DNA of 37,024 nucleotides from positions 1-37,024 of the forward strand of contig JAHJCN010000103.1 of the NCBI GenBank assembly GCA_018812905.1, in the 5' to 3' direction. This DNA is from Patescibacteria group bacterium. Lineage in GTDB: Bacteria; Patescibacteriota; Patescibacteriia; Magasanikbacterales; GWA2-37-8. Shown in pieces: positions 16,717 to 22,719 of the stretch (position 1 is the stretch's first letter; every line of letters starts with the position of its first letter). A program made the translations under genes and the position numbers. The notes beneath the pieces were generated by a model that made no database searches, was not told where the DNA came from, and was given only the letters and a program-made list of their open reading frames with translations.

Positions 16717-16776
16717 ACGCACCATTTTGAGGTGATGGCGCCGCAAGGCATGGAGGTTCAACTCCTCTCCCGCGCA
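16696..16776 (+). tRNA. tRNA-Leu (anticodon GAG)
   Basis: The acceptor stem GCGCGGG (16696-16702) pairs with CCCGCGC (16769-16775), followed by discriminator A. The D-arm starts with GCG and ends with CGC. The anticodon stem CCATT pairs with GATGG around loop TTGAGGT, giving anticodon GAG for CUC/CUU leucine codons. The long variable arm is a GCC-GCAA-GGC hairpin, as expected for Leu. The T-arm GGAGG-TTCAACT-CCTCT is complete. CCA is not encoded (the bases after the discriminator are CGA). The 5' end is overlapped by the LAGLIDADG reading frame. Confidence 0.95.
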
Positions 16777-16800
16777 CGAAATTTTTTTTATTACAAACAT

Positions 16801-16973
16801 ATGGACAAAAGGAAATCTGCAAAAATGAGGCAGTGGTATTGATAATTGTATTGGCCGGGGTACTTGGGTATGCAGTTTTTGTTAGAATGCCTAAATTGAC
16901 GGAGCAGAATCCTTCGACAACGCAAAGCACGCAGAATGTTCAACTGCCATTAACAGAAAATAATGCGTCATAA
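16801..16973 (+). pseudogene. Frameshifted small single-pass membrane protein
   Basis: ATG 16801 encodes MDKRKSAK and then fails within five codons (TGA). In the frame one base over, the sequence continues as NEAVVLIIVLAGVLGYAVF followed by a Thr/Gln/Ser-rich tail to TAA at 16971. Adding one A to the A5 run at 16821-16825 would join the two into a protein of about 57 residues with a basic N terminus and one membrane helix. After the TAA the same frame continues with coding-like residues (NTSFGDTASIDFICENWSQ) to 17034, suggesting further decay. The product is not recognised. It may be a dead gene, a sequencing error, or a gene needing slippage. Starts at GTG 16833 or TTG 16839 could give a short protein without a shift. 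Confidence 0.45.
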
Positions 16974-17051
16974 AAAAATACATCTTTTGGTGATACTGCA
17001 TCTATAGATTTTATCTGTGAAAATTGGTCTCAATAATAGAATTGAAATGTT

Positions 17052-17294
17052 ATGCAATTCATAATTGGCATTTTATTAGCAATTCTCGGCGCCGCATTAA
17101 TAATCAAATCCGAATGGTTTCTTCAGAATTTTGGTTCCATTGCTTGGGCCGAGGAAAATTTGGGCACAAGTGGGGGTAGTCGCCTGCTCTATAAATTAGT
17201 CGGATTGGTTTTTATTTTTATCGGCTTTATTTTGGCAACTGGAATGTGGGAAAGTTTTTTGATGGCCACTGTTGGTAAAATATTCATTCGTTAA
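17052..17294 (+). CDS. Small two-helix membrane protein, unknown function
   Basis: The 80-residue protein has two hydrophobic helices, residues about 2-20 (FIIGILLAILGAALII) and 48-66 (LYKLVGLVFIFIGFILATG). A polar loop between them is rich in Gly/Ser and contains WAEENLGTSGGSRLLYKL. I do not recognise a named family, though small proteins of this build are common in Patescibacteria. It starts after the decayed region following tRNA-Leu, has no Shine-Dalgarno, and is followed eight bases later by the methyltransferase gene. Co-transcription with that gene is likely. Confidence 0.7.
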   Translation: MQFIIGILLAILGAALIIKSEWFLQNFGSIAWAEENLGTSGGSRLLYKLVGLVFIFIGFILATGMWESFLMATVGKIFIR

Positions 17295-17302
17295 ATATTC
17301 AT

Positions 17303-17854
17303 ATGGAGGAAACGCATGCCGGCAAGGCTTTAATTGATCCATACAAAGTAATTAGTAAAATGGGTTTGAAATCAGGCATGCGCGTGGCCGATATGGGTTG
17401 CGGTCGTACCGGTCATTTTATTTTTTCCATTTCTAAAATCATTGGTGAAACGGGTATTATCTACGCAGTGGATATTATGAAGGATGTATTGGAAAGCATA
17501 AAGGGTCGTGTCCGCTCAGAAGGTTATGAAAACATACAAACTATTTGGTCTAACGTGGAGAAACCGGGTGCCACGCCCATTCCGGCCGACAGCCTTGACG
17601 TTTGCATGTTCATCAATGTATTGTTTGGAGTAAAAGAAAAAGATAAGGCAATATCGGAAGCCCTGCGTCTGCTGAATGATGGCGGTTTGCTGGTGGTGAT
17701 AGATTGGATAAGAAGATTGGGCCCGCTCGGCCCGAGTGCCGAAAAAATCATCAAACCAAACGTGTTCATTGATCTGGCCGCCGAAAAAGGCTTGAAATTA
17801 GTGCAAAATTTCGCGGCCGGAGATTATCATTTTTGTTTAATATTTAAGAAATAG
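17303..17854 (+). CDS. Class I SAM-dependent methyltransferase
   Basis: The 183-residue protein has a Rossmann-type methyltransferase fold. Motif I is VADMGCGRTGHF near residues 28-39, an acidic residue ending strand 2 follows (YAVDIMKDVL), and a UbiE/Methyltransf_11-like segment reads ADSLDVCMFINVLFGV. A post-motif region follows, LRLLNDGGLLVVIDW. It ends with a strand pair typical of small UbiE-like enzymes (GDYHFCLIFKK). The substrate is unknown. It lies between two small membrane-protein genes, one base before the next start, so a membrane-linked substrate is conceivable but unsupported. Confidence 0.85.
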   Translation: MEETHAGKALIDPYKVISKMGLKSGMRVADMGCGRTGHFIFSISKIIGETGIIYAVDIMKDVLESIKGRVRSEGYENIQTIWSNVEKPGATPIPADSLDVCMFINVLFGVKEKDKAISEALRLLNDGGLLVVIDWIRRLGPLGPSAEKIIKPNVFIDLAAEKGLKLVQNFAAGDYHFCLIFKK

Positions 17855-17855
17855 T

Positions 17856-18260
17856 ATGTCTGTACTTAATCTCTTTTATTGGTCCTATTGGTTCAACCAG
17901 CCGTATATAGCTCGAGGTTGGGTGATGTGGGTTTGGGTCGGCGGTTTTCTGGGTTTGGTGCTGACCGGTATTATTATGCGGATGATGAGCCAGATTAAGG
18001 AAGATAATTTAATAAAAGAGGTTTTTCGCCGTTTTAGTAATTTGGGCGTAGTTATGGGCGTTTGCGGTTTGGTCTGGCTGTTTTTGCGCCAGCAAAGAGT
18101 GCCGTTTTTAGCTTGGAGATTTTGGCTTTTGTTTTGGTTGATTATTCTCATTTGGTGGCTGGTGAAAGTTTTAAGATATTCTATTAAAAGAATTCCGGAA
18201 ATAAAAAGGGAGCAGACTGAAAGAATGGCCAAAGAAAAATATCTTCCCAAGAAAAAATAG
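17856..18260 (+). CDS. Small membrane protein with three helices, unknown function
   Basis: The 134-residue, Trp-rich protein has three predicted membrane helices at about residues 22-42 (VMWVWVGGFLGLVLTGIIM), 62-78 (LGVVMGVCGLVWLFL) and 85-106 (FLAWRFWLLFWLIILIWWLV). A basic C-terminal cytoplasmic tail follows (EIKREQTERMAKEKYLPKKK). I recognise no family. Its ATG follows the methyltransferase stop by one base, and yraN begins two bases after its own stop, so the three genes are probably translated from one message. Confidence 0.75.
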   Translation: MSVLNLFYWSYWFNQPYIARGWVMWVWVGGFLGLVLTGIIMRMMSQIKEDNLIKEVFRRFSNLGVVMGVCGLVWLFLRQQRVPFLAWRFWLLFWLIILIWWLVKVLRYSIKRIPEIKREQTERMAKEKYLPKKK

Positions 18261-18262
18261 TT

Positions 18263-18616
18263 ATGACTAGGAGGAAAGAAGTGGGAATTTGGGGTGAAAA
18301 AATGGCGTGCGAATTTTTGTTGCGAAAGGGTTTTGTGGTCGTAGAGAAAAACTATTTTGCCACCGTAGGTGAAATTGATATCGTCGCCAAACATGGCGGC
18401 GATTATTATTTTATTGAAGTAAAAACCAGGAGAGCGGGGGATATGGCCAATGATTTGGCAATTACCTTGAATAAAAAGATGAAACTGGAAAAAACCATTC
18501 GGCATTATTGCTATCATCGAAATATTGGCGATGTGGGTAAGATTTTGGCCGGTTTGATGGTGGTATATAACGAGCAAAGTAAGACTGTAAAATTTAAAAT
18601 GGCCACGATTTTTTGA
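18263..18616 (+). CDS. yraN: YraN/UPF0102 endonuclease-like protein
   Basis: The 117-residue protein matches the YraN family: GIWGEKMACEFLLRKGF near the N terminus, then the nuclease-fold core NYFATVGEIDIVAKHGGDYYFIEVKTR. The Glu-x-Asp and Glu-Val-Lys there correspond to the catalytic residues of the restriction-endonuclease-like fold. Its biological role is poorly defined; a link to DNA processing has been suggested from neighbours in other genomes. Two starts are plausible: ATG 18263 directly after the preceding stop, and GTG 18281, which has an ideal AGGAGG six bases upstream. I list the longer form because the genome usually starts genes at an ATG just after a stop. Confidence 0.9.
   Translation: MTRRKEVGIWGEKMACEFLLRKGFVVVEKNYFATVGEIDIVAKHGGDYYFIEVKTRRAGDMANDLAITLNKKMKLEKTIRHYCYHRNIGDVGKILAGLMVVYNEQSKTVKFKMATIF
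18269..18274 (+). promoter_or_regulatory. AGGAGG inside the 5' end of yraN, pointing to an alternative GTG start
   Basis: The perfect AGGAGG is six bases before in-frame GTG 18281. If used, YraN would begin VGIWGEK and lose its first six residues. Confidence 0.5.
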
Positions 18617-18628
18617 TTTTCGTATCCG

Positions 18629-18657
18629 TTGACAATTTAGACATCTTTCAGTAGACT
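18629..18657 (+). promoter_or_regulatory. Sigma70-type promoter before ndk
   Basis: A perfect TTGACA (18629-18634), a 17-base spacer and TAGACT (18652-18657, four of six matches) lie about 35 bases before the ndk start. Confidence 0.6.
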
Positions 18658-18693
18658 AATGTCAAAGCGTTTTTAAATATTAATTTAATGTGT

Positions 18694-19272
18694 ATGAATT
18701 TCAAAAACGAGAGAACATATGTCATGATTAAACCGGATGGTGTGAAAAAAGGTTTGACAGGAGAAATTATCAGCCGTTTTGAACAACGTGACTTAAAAAT
18801 CGTGGCTCTAGAGATGTTCCAGCCTACAAAAGAGCAAATTAACGATCATTATCCCAAAGACGAAGCTTGGATTAGCCGTTTGGGTCAAAAAACATTGGGT
18901 ACTTATGCCAAATATGGACTAGATCCCGTGCAAGCTTTGGGCACCGGTGACGAATTGGAAATAGGTAAAATGGTGAGGGAATGGTTGGTAGACTACATGA
19001 CATCCGCCCCGCTCGTGCGCATGGTGGTGGAAGGCGTGCATGCTGTGGATATGGTGAGAAAAATTTGCGGAGCTACGTTGCCGTATTTGGCCGACATGGG
19101 CACTATCAGAGGTGATTATTCCGCCGATTCTCCGGCAGTGGCCAACACCGAAAGGCGTGCCGTGATGAACTTAGTGCACGCTTCCGAAACGCCATCCGAA
19201 GCCCTGCATGAAATCGAGCATTGGTTTGGCAATCGCGATGTAATATTTTCATACGGACGCTTTGGAGAATAA
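18694..19272 (+). CDS. ndk: Nucleoside diphosphate kinase, long form
   Basis: The 192-residue protein aligns with NDK: ERTYVMIKPDGVKKGLTGEI at 6-25, REWLVDYMTSAPLVRMVVEG at about 95-114, VRKICGAT at 121-128, GTIRGDYS at 136-143 and the active-site NLVHASET with His162. It transfers the gamma phosphate between nucleotides through phospho-His. Typical bacterial NDK has about 140-150 residues. The extra length is mainly an insertion at about residues 56-95 (AWISRLGQKTLGTYAKYG and what follows), plus about ten residues before the His motif. ATG 18688 would add two residues and is equally possible. It has its own promoter and a bidirectional terminator. Confidence 0.93.
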   Translation: MNFKNERTYVMIKPDGVKKGLTGEIISRFEQRDLKIVALEMFQPTKEQINDHYPKDEAWISRLGQKTLGTYAKYGLDPVQALGTGDELEIGKMVREWLVDYMTSAPLVRMVVEGVHAVDMVRKICGATLPYLADMGTIRGDYSADSPAVANTERRAVMNLVHASETPSEALHEIEHWFGNRDVIFSYGRFGE

Positions 19273-19280
19273 AAAAAAGA

Positions 19281-19313
19281 AAAAAACCACCGGTGTTCAA
19301 ACCGGTGGTTTTT
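19281..19313. terminator. Bidirectional terminator between ndk and the thioredoxin-like gene
   Basis: The 9-bp stem ACCACCGGT/ACCGGTGGT (19286-19294 with 19301-19309) has a 6-base loop, an A-run upstream and a T-run downstream, so it can serve both converging genes. Confidence 0.88.
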
Positions 19314-19328
19314 GTTTATATGATAGAG

Positions 19329-19706
19329 TTATTTTGTCGCAACCACGCCGTTCAAATAATTAATGATATCGTCCGTGCCGATGAAACATGTTTTTCCATC
19401 CCAGAGCATGGGCACGCCCATTACCTCTTCCGGAATTTCGCAGATGGCGGCTTTGTCCATAAACAACAAGGCGTTTTCTTCAATGTGCACTTCTTTTTTG
19501 ATGAATTTTACTTGTTCCTCAATTTTATTTTGGTTGATATACGCTTCCACTTCTTGGCAATGCGGGCAATCGTAGCGGCTAAAAAGCAAAATGTCGGCGC
19601 TTTCCGCTCCGGGCGTTTGCGCCACTTCTTTAGGTTTGAAAATTAGAAATATTGCCAAAATTACGACAATAACCAACGCTATATATCCTAAAATTTTTTT
19701 GTTCAT
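19329..19706 (-). CDS. Membrane-anchored thioredoxin/glutaredoxin-like protein with CPHC
   Basis: The 125-residue protein has an N-terminal anchor (KILGYIALVIVVILAIFLIF, residues about 4-23). After a short linker a small thioredoxin-fold domain begins with ILLFSRYDCPHCQEVEAYI. The CPHC motif at about residues 47-50 is the redox centre, and the cis-Pro region reads EVMGVPMLWDGKTCFIG. The anchor implies that the domain faces outside the cytoplasm, where it would reduce or oxidise surface disulfides. A third Cys (AAICEIP) and a fourth (KTCF) are present. It lies alone on the minus strand, ends at the shared terminator, and has no Shine-Dalgarno. Confidence 0.85.
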   Translation of the reverse strand: MNKKILGYIALVIVVILAIFLIFKPKEVAQTPGAESADILLFSRYDCPHCQEVEAYINQNKIEEQVKFIKKEVHIEENALLFMDKAAICEIPEEVMGVPMLWDGKTCFIGTDDIINYLNGVVATK

Positions 19707-19727
19707 AGAATTCTATTTATTTTGTCT

Positions 19728-19802
19728 CGCCCGCCATAGCCTTGGCGAAGGCAGGTCATTCCTGTGGGCATGGGATTCCACATGTTGTTCTAAAAAACAA
19801 CA
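19728..19802. repeat. Intergenic palindromic sequence
   Basis: The gap between the thioredoxin-like gene and rpmB contains a GCCTT-GGCG-AAGGC hairpin within a CCCGCC...GGC context and a second hairpin, TGTTGTT (19783-19789) with AACAACA (19796-19802). No gene is visible here. The first part resembles dispersed palindromes seen in Patescibacteria and other bacteria, but copy number cannot be judged from this window. Confidence 0.35.
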
Positions 19803-19834
19803 CGAATATCTTACCATGTCGCCAAAAAAATGGC

Positions 19835-19863
19835 AAAAAAATCGTCCCGCAATACGGGACGAT
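19835..19863 (-). terminator. Intrinsic terminator of rpmB
   Basis: A 9-bp stem ATCGTCCCG/CGGGACGAT with loop CAATA is followed on the minus strand by a run of six T. It lies just downstream of the rpmB stop. Confidence 0.88.
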
Positions 19864-19868
19864 GAAAT

Positions 19869-20042
19869 CTAGGTCGATTTCTTCAGTGTGCGGCGACAGG
19901 TAGAGCAAACCTTGGCGCTGGCCCCGCTCAATTTCACGGATTGCAAGTTTGGTTTTTGTCGACGTGGCACCTTGACATTGGAATGGCTCACGTGGTTGGC
20001 GCGAACCGAAGATTTTCCGCATAGTTGGCACATTCTGCTCAT
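19869..20042 (-). CDS. rpmB: 50S ribosomal protein L28
   Basis: The short minus-strand gene encodes 57 residues: MSRMCQLCGKSSVRANHVSH, then VPRRQKPNLQSVKL and VCSTCRRTLKKS. This is the L28 pattern, with a zinc-type CxxC pair at each end (CQLC near residue 5, CSTC near 47). It is a basic component of the large ribosomal subunit. The start could be the first ATG (20042) or the second (20033); the first keeps the usual MSRxC opening. It has a predicted minus-strand promoter and a clear terminator. A larger overlapping minus-strand frame in this place is only a shadow. Confidence 0.93.
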   Translation of the reverse strand: MSRMCQLCGKSSVRANHVSHSNVKVPRRQKPNLQSVKLSGASAKVCSTCRRTLKKST

Positions 20043-20056
20043 ACGATGAAAATTTA

Positions 20057-20085
20057 TTGATAATTTAGAACAATTAAGCTATAAT
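20057..20085 (+). promoter_or_regulatory. Promoter of the M50 protease gene
   Basis: TTGATA (20057-20062), a 17-base spacer and a perfect TATAAT (20080-20085) lie 36 bases before ATG 20122. It overlaps the start region of the divergent rpmB promoter. Confidence 0.75.
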
Positions 20086-20091
20086 TCAATA

Positions 20092-20120
20092 ATATTACCT
20101 TAATTTATCGATTTTGTCAA
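20092..20120 (-). promoter_or_regulatory. Promoter of rpmB (minus strand)
   Basis: On the minus strand a perfect TTGACA (plus positions 20115-20120), a 17-base spacer and TAATAT (20092-20097) point towards rpmB. The -35 box ends one base before the ATG of the divergent protease gene. Confidence 0.6.
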
Positions 20121-20121
20121 T

Positions 20122-20733
20122 ATGAATCCAGTTTTTCTTCTTTTTTACTTCTTCATAGTTATCCCTTCAGCTATAATTCACGAATACGCCCATGGCTGGA
20201 TGGCCGACCGTTTGGGAGATCCTACTGCTCGTTATGCCGGCCGACTAACCCTTAACCCCAAGGCTCACATTGATCTTTGGGGCACTATTTTGATGCCTAT
20301 GATATTGGCTGCGGTAAGCGGAGGAACTTTCATCTTCGCCTATGCCAAACCGGTGCCGTACAATCCCTATAATTTAAAAGATCAAAAATGGGGTCCGGCT
20401 CTAGTGGGTTTGGCTGGTCCTTTATCCAATTTGATGCTTGCTTTGTGTTTTGCTCTTTTTTTACGCATGGGAATCGCAAGTGTTAACGAATCTCTCGCCA
20501 TGCTTTTTTATGTGATTGTCCAAATTAATATCATTTTATTGGTTTTCAATCTTTTGCCCATCCCTCCACTTGATGGCTCAAAAGTTTTATACGCCCTTTT
20601 GCCGGACTCGGCTCGCAACATTCAATTGTTCATGGAAAGATATGGCTTGATTCTTTTGTTTATATTCATTTTTTTCTTGTTTGATTTGCTATATCCCGTA
20701 ATAAATTTATTTATGAAATTATTAGTTGGATAA
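20122..20733 (+). CDS. Site-2-protease-type (M50) intramembrane metalloprotease
   Basis: The 203-residue integral membrane protein has the zinc motif HEYAH at residues 20-24 in its first helix and the partner motif NLLPIPPLDGSK at about 143-154, where Asp151 is the third zinc ligand. FAYAKPVPYNPYNLKD and GLAGPLSNL lie between them, as in compact S2P-like proteases without PDZ domains. Such enzymes cut membrane-anchored substrates such as anti-sigma factors; the substrate here is unknown. The C-terminal helix is strongly hydrophobic (LILLFIFIFFLFDLL). A good promoter precedes it, and the next gene starts one base after the stop. Confidence 0.93.
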   Translation: MNPVFLLFYFFIVIPSAIIHEYAHGWMADRLGDPTARYAGRLTLNPKAHIDLWGTILMPMILAAVSGGTFIFAYAKPVPYNPYNLKDQKWGPALVGLAGPLSNLMLALCFALFLRMGIASVNESLAMLFYVIVQINIILLVFNLLPIPPLDGSKVLYALLPDSARNIQLFMERYGLILLFIFIFFLFDLLYPVINLFMKLLVG

Positions 20734-20734
20734 T

Positions 20735-21079
20735 ATGAAACTGCTTCTCCGTTGGCTCATTAGCGCCGTCGCGCTTCTAATCATCGCGAATTACATTCCA
20801 GGCATTAAAATCATTGGTGTGTATCCGGCTTTGGTCGCTGCTTTGATTTTGGGTCTAATTAACGCTCTCATTCGTCCCTTGGCTGTTGTTCTAACTTTGC
20901 CCATCACCATCATTACTTTGGGTTTGTTTACCTTGGTTATTAACGGACTTATGTTCTGGTTTGCGTCAACGATCGTTAAGGGATTTTATGTGAGCGGTTT
21001 TATGCCCGCTTTTTGGGGAGCGCTTATCATGTCTTTGGTCGGATGGGGAACAAACATGATGCTGAAAAAAACATACTAG
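20735..21079 (+). CDS. Phage-holin-4 superfamily (YvlD-like) membrane protein
   Basis: The 114-residue protein has four hydrophobic segments: LISAVALLIIANYIPGI, YPALVAALILGLINALIRPL, LTLPITIITLGLFTLVINGLMFW and FWGALIMSLVGW. The motif ALILGLINALIRP followed by LTLPITIITLGLFTLVIN is the hallmark of this DUF/YvlD family. Despite the superfamily name most bacterial members are not phage holins, and their function is unknown. I chose ATG 20735; a start at 20726 would overlap the protease gene and adds three residues. It sits in a likely operon with the protease, a tiny basic protein and pyrH. Confidence 0.88.
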   Translation: MKLLLRWLISAVALLIIANYIPGIKIIGVYPALVAALILGLINALIRPLAVVLTLPITIITLGLFTLVINGLMFWFASTIVKGFYVSGFMPAFWGALIMSLVGWGTNMMLKKTY

Positions 21080-21081
21080 CT

Positions 21082-21246
21082 ATGAAAAATTATTCGTCTA
21101 ATCGCGCGCAAAAAGGCAAAACAGCCTATCGCACGCCAAGTCGATTTAAAGTGCAAAAGTCGCAATTAGATTCGCGCCAGCGCGATAATTTGTTTAATCA
21201 AAAATTTTCCATCAAAAAAACCGACAATTTTTATGACAAACAATAA
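21082..21246 (+). CDS. Small basic protein, unknown function
   Basis: The frame of 54 residues opens two bases after the preceding stop and overlaps pyrH by 14 bases. The product is basic and polar (MKNYSSNRAQKGKTAYRTPS, then FKVQKSQLDSRQRDNLFNQK), without hydrophobic segments, and is likely unstructured or nucleic-acid binding. I recognise no family. Support comes from operon-like spacing and the ATG directly after a stop; the short length keeps confidence moderate. Confidence 0.5.
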   Translation: MKNYSSNRAQKGKTAYRTPSRFKVQKSQLDSRQRDNLFNQKFSIKKTDNFYDKQ

Positions 21247-21922
21247 ATTGACAGTGATTTCGCTGGGAGGATCACTCATTGCGCCAAAGGAAGGTTTTGA
21301 TATTGAATTTCTAAAAAATTTTAGGGATCTGATCGTAAAATTTATTAAAAATGGGCATAAATTTATTATTGTGTGCGGAGGCGGACAAACAGCCAGAAAT
21401 TATCAATCTGCCGCACGGGGAGCGGGTGAGCTTCAAGCAGATGATATCGATTGGATGGGAATTCATGCCACGCGTTTGAACGCGCATTTGATGAAAACAA
21501 TTCTGCGCGATTACGCCCATCCCATTGTGATTAAAAATCCCACTCTAAAAACAGAATGGGATGAACAAGTGCTTTTGGCCGGCGGTTGGAAACCGGGCTG
21601 GTCCACGGATTATGATGCCGTAAAATTGGCCGAACTCTATGGCGCCAAAACGCTCATTAATATGTCGAATATCAGTTATGTATATGACGATGATCCGCGC
21701 GCGAATCCCGAAGCCAAAAAAATTGAAAATATTTCCTGGTCGGATTTTAGAAAAATAGTGGGGGATGAGTGGAGTCCGGGCGCCAACACACCTTTTGATC
21801 CGGTGGCGAGCAAAGAAGCCGAAAAATTGGGGTTAAAAGTGATTTTTGTGAAAGGAACTGAATTGTCGGAGGTGAAAAAAGCGATTTTAGGCAAGGATTA
21901 CTTGGGGACGACGATTGAGTGA
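21233..21922 (+). CDS. pyrH: UMP kinase, archaeal-type
   Basis: The 229-residue amino-acid-kinase-fold protein phosphorylates UMP to UDP. Visible motifs are VISLGGSLIAP near residue 8, IIVCGGGQTARNYQ near 45, GIHATRLNAHLM near 77 and KPGWSTDYDAVKLAELYGA near 119, followed by INMSNISYVYDDDPRANPEAKK. It ends with TPFDPVASKEAEKLGLKVIF. The GGGQTARNYQ and PGWSTDYDAV segments and the length just under 230 fit the archaeal-style PyrH that is frequent in Patescibacteria. It overlaps the preceding small gene. TGA ends it, one indication of the standard genetic code. Confidence 0.9.
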   Translation: MTNNKLTVISLGGSLIAPKEGFDIEFLKNFRDLIVKFIKNGHKFIIVCGGGQTARNYQSAARGAGELQADDIDWMGIHATRLNAHLMKTILRDYAHPIVIKNPTLKTEWDEQVLLAGGWKPGWSTDYDAVKLAELYGAKTLINMSNISYVYDDDPRANPEAKKIENISWSDFRKIVGDEWSPGANTPFDPVASKEAEKLGLKVIFVKGTELSEVKKAILGKDYLGTTIE

Positions 21923-21938
21923 AGATAGAAGGGGACTA

Positions 21939-21967
21939 TTGACAAAAATTCGATCTTCGCATATAAT
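21939..21967 (+). promoter_or_regulatory. Consensus promoter of the rplJ-rplL operon
   Basis: A perfect TTGACA (21939-21944), an exact 17-base spacer and a perfect TATAAT (21962-21967). It is the strongest promoter in the window and lies before the L10 leader. Confidence 0.92.
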
Positions 21968-21974
21968 GGTTTCA

Positions 21975-22065
21975 ACCATAGACAGTAGGTGCCTAGCCAA
22001 AAACGGGCTTAATTTCCTGCCGAGGTGCAAAACTATTTTTTAGTAAAGTCGATTTGCGCTAGTAG
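21975..22065 (+). ncRNA. Ribosomal protein L10 leader
   Basis: The transcript leader shows the L10-leader pattern: GTAGG (21985-21989) pairs with CCTGC (22016-22020), AGCC (21995-21998) pairs with GGCT (22006-22009), and the unpaired GTGCCT / TTAATTT sides form the kink-turn-like internal loop. The trailing CCTGCCGAGGTGCAAAA is typical of the family. In other bacteria the L10-L12 complex binds this RNA and represses its own operon. It lies between the consensus promoter and an intrinsic terminator, which points to attenuation. Confidence 0.85.
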
Positions 22066-22089
22066 TCTGTGGAAACACAGATTTTTTTT
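22066..22089 (+). terminator. Intrinsic attenuator in the rplJ leader
   Basis: A perfect 6-bp stem TCTGTG/CACAGA with a GAAA tetraloop is followed by eight T. It lies about 90 bases before rplJ, downstream of the L10 leader, so it would stop transcription unless disrupted. Confidence 0.88.
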
Positions 22090-22166
22090 GTTAACGAGCT
22101 AAATTTACGAACCTCGAATGGGGTGAGATAAATTTAGAGTCAGTTAACAATCCGCCTTTGGCGGAT
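22090..22166 (+). other. Two further hairpins between the attenuator and rplJ
   Basis: GTTAAC plus CTAAATTTA (from 22090) pair with TAAATTTAG plus GTTAAC (to 22148), with an asymmetric internal loop and an inner ACCTC-GAAT-GGGGT stem. A second hairpin, ATCCGCC-TTT-GGCGGAT (22150-22166), ends 11 bases before ATG 22178. Neither has a T-run, so they may act on RNA stability or translation. No Shine-Dalgarno is visible. Confidence 0.6.
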
Positions 22167-22177
22167 GTGTAAATTTT

Positions 22178-22699
22178 ATGCCAAAATCAAAACTACAAAA
22201 ACAAGAGACATTGCAAACTTTGGAAAGCGGGCTAAAAACGGCTAAATCGGCTGTATTTGCCAATTTTCAGGGTTTGACAGTGGCTCAAATGGAAGAATTG
22301 CGCGGGGAATGCCGTAAGGAAAATGTGGGTGTGTTGGTTGCCAAGAAAACCTTGGTGAAACGCGCCTTCGATGCGCTTGGAATCACCAGCGCTGATCCGG
22401 CTTCTTTTCAGGGCGGAATTGCCACCTTCACTGGTAGTGATGAAGTCACCCCTGCCAAAATCGTTAGTAATTTTGCCAAAAAATTTGAGGTTACCTCGGT
22501 TTATGGCGGAATGCTTGAAGGAAAATATGTGGATGCCGCCATGGTGAAGAGTCTGGCCAGCTTGCCCGGCAAGCAGGAGCTTCTCTCCAAATTGGTTGGC
22601 ACGATCAATGCGCCAGTCTCGGGCTTTGTCAATGTCCTGGCCGGCAATTTACGCAATTTAGTTGGCGTTTTGAATAACATAAAAAACGCGAAAGCTTAA
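22178..22699 (+). CDS. rplJ: 50S ribosomal protein L10
   Basis: The 173-residue protein matches L10: KLQKQETLQTLESGLKTAKS at the start, FANFQGLTVAQMEELRGECR, then VLVAKKTLVKRAFDALGI. The C-terminal helix that carries L7/L12 dimers ends NLVGVLNNIKNA. L10 anchors the stalk at the base of the large ribosomal subunit and represses its operon by binding the leader RNA. Length is normal. Translation starts at ATG 22178 after a hairpin-rich leader. rplL follows 20 bases later. Confidence 0.96.
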   Translation: MPKSKLQKQETLQTLESGLKTAKSAVFANFQGLTVAQMEELRGECRKENVGVLVAKKTLVKRAFDALGITSADPASFQGGIATFTGSDEVTPAKIVSNFAKKFEVTSVYGGMLEGKYVDAAMVKSLASLPGKQELLSKLVGTINAPVSGFVNVLAGNLRNLVGVLNNIKNAKA

Positions 22700-22719
22700 T
22701 AATTTAACCTATTATTCAT

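Noticed and set aside
16042-16776. Group I intron or intein hosting the LAGLIDADG gene
   Set aside because: The tRNA-Leu is complete and uninterrupted, and no flanking protein halves or splice-junction residues are seen.
19756-20031. 91-residue minus-strand frame over rpmB
   Set aside because: The true product is the 57-residue L28 in another frame with both CxxC pairs; the longer frame also runs through the rpmB terminator.
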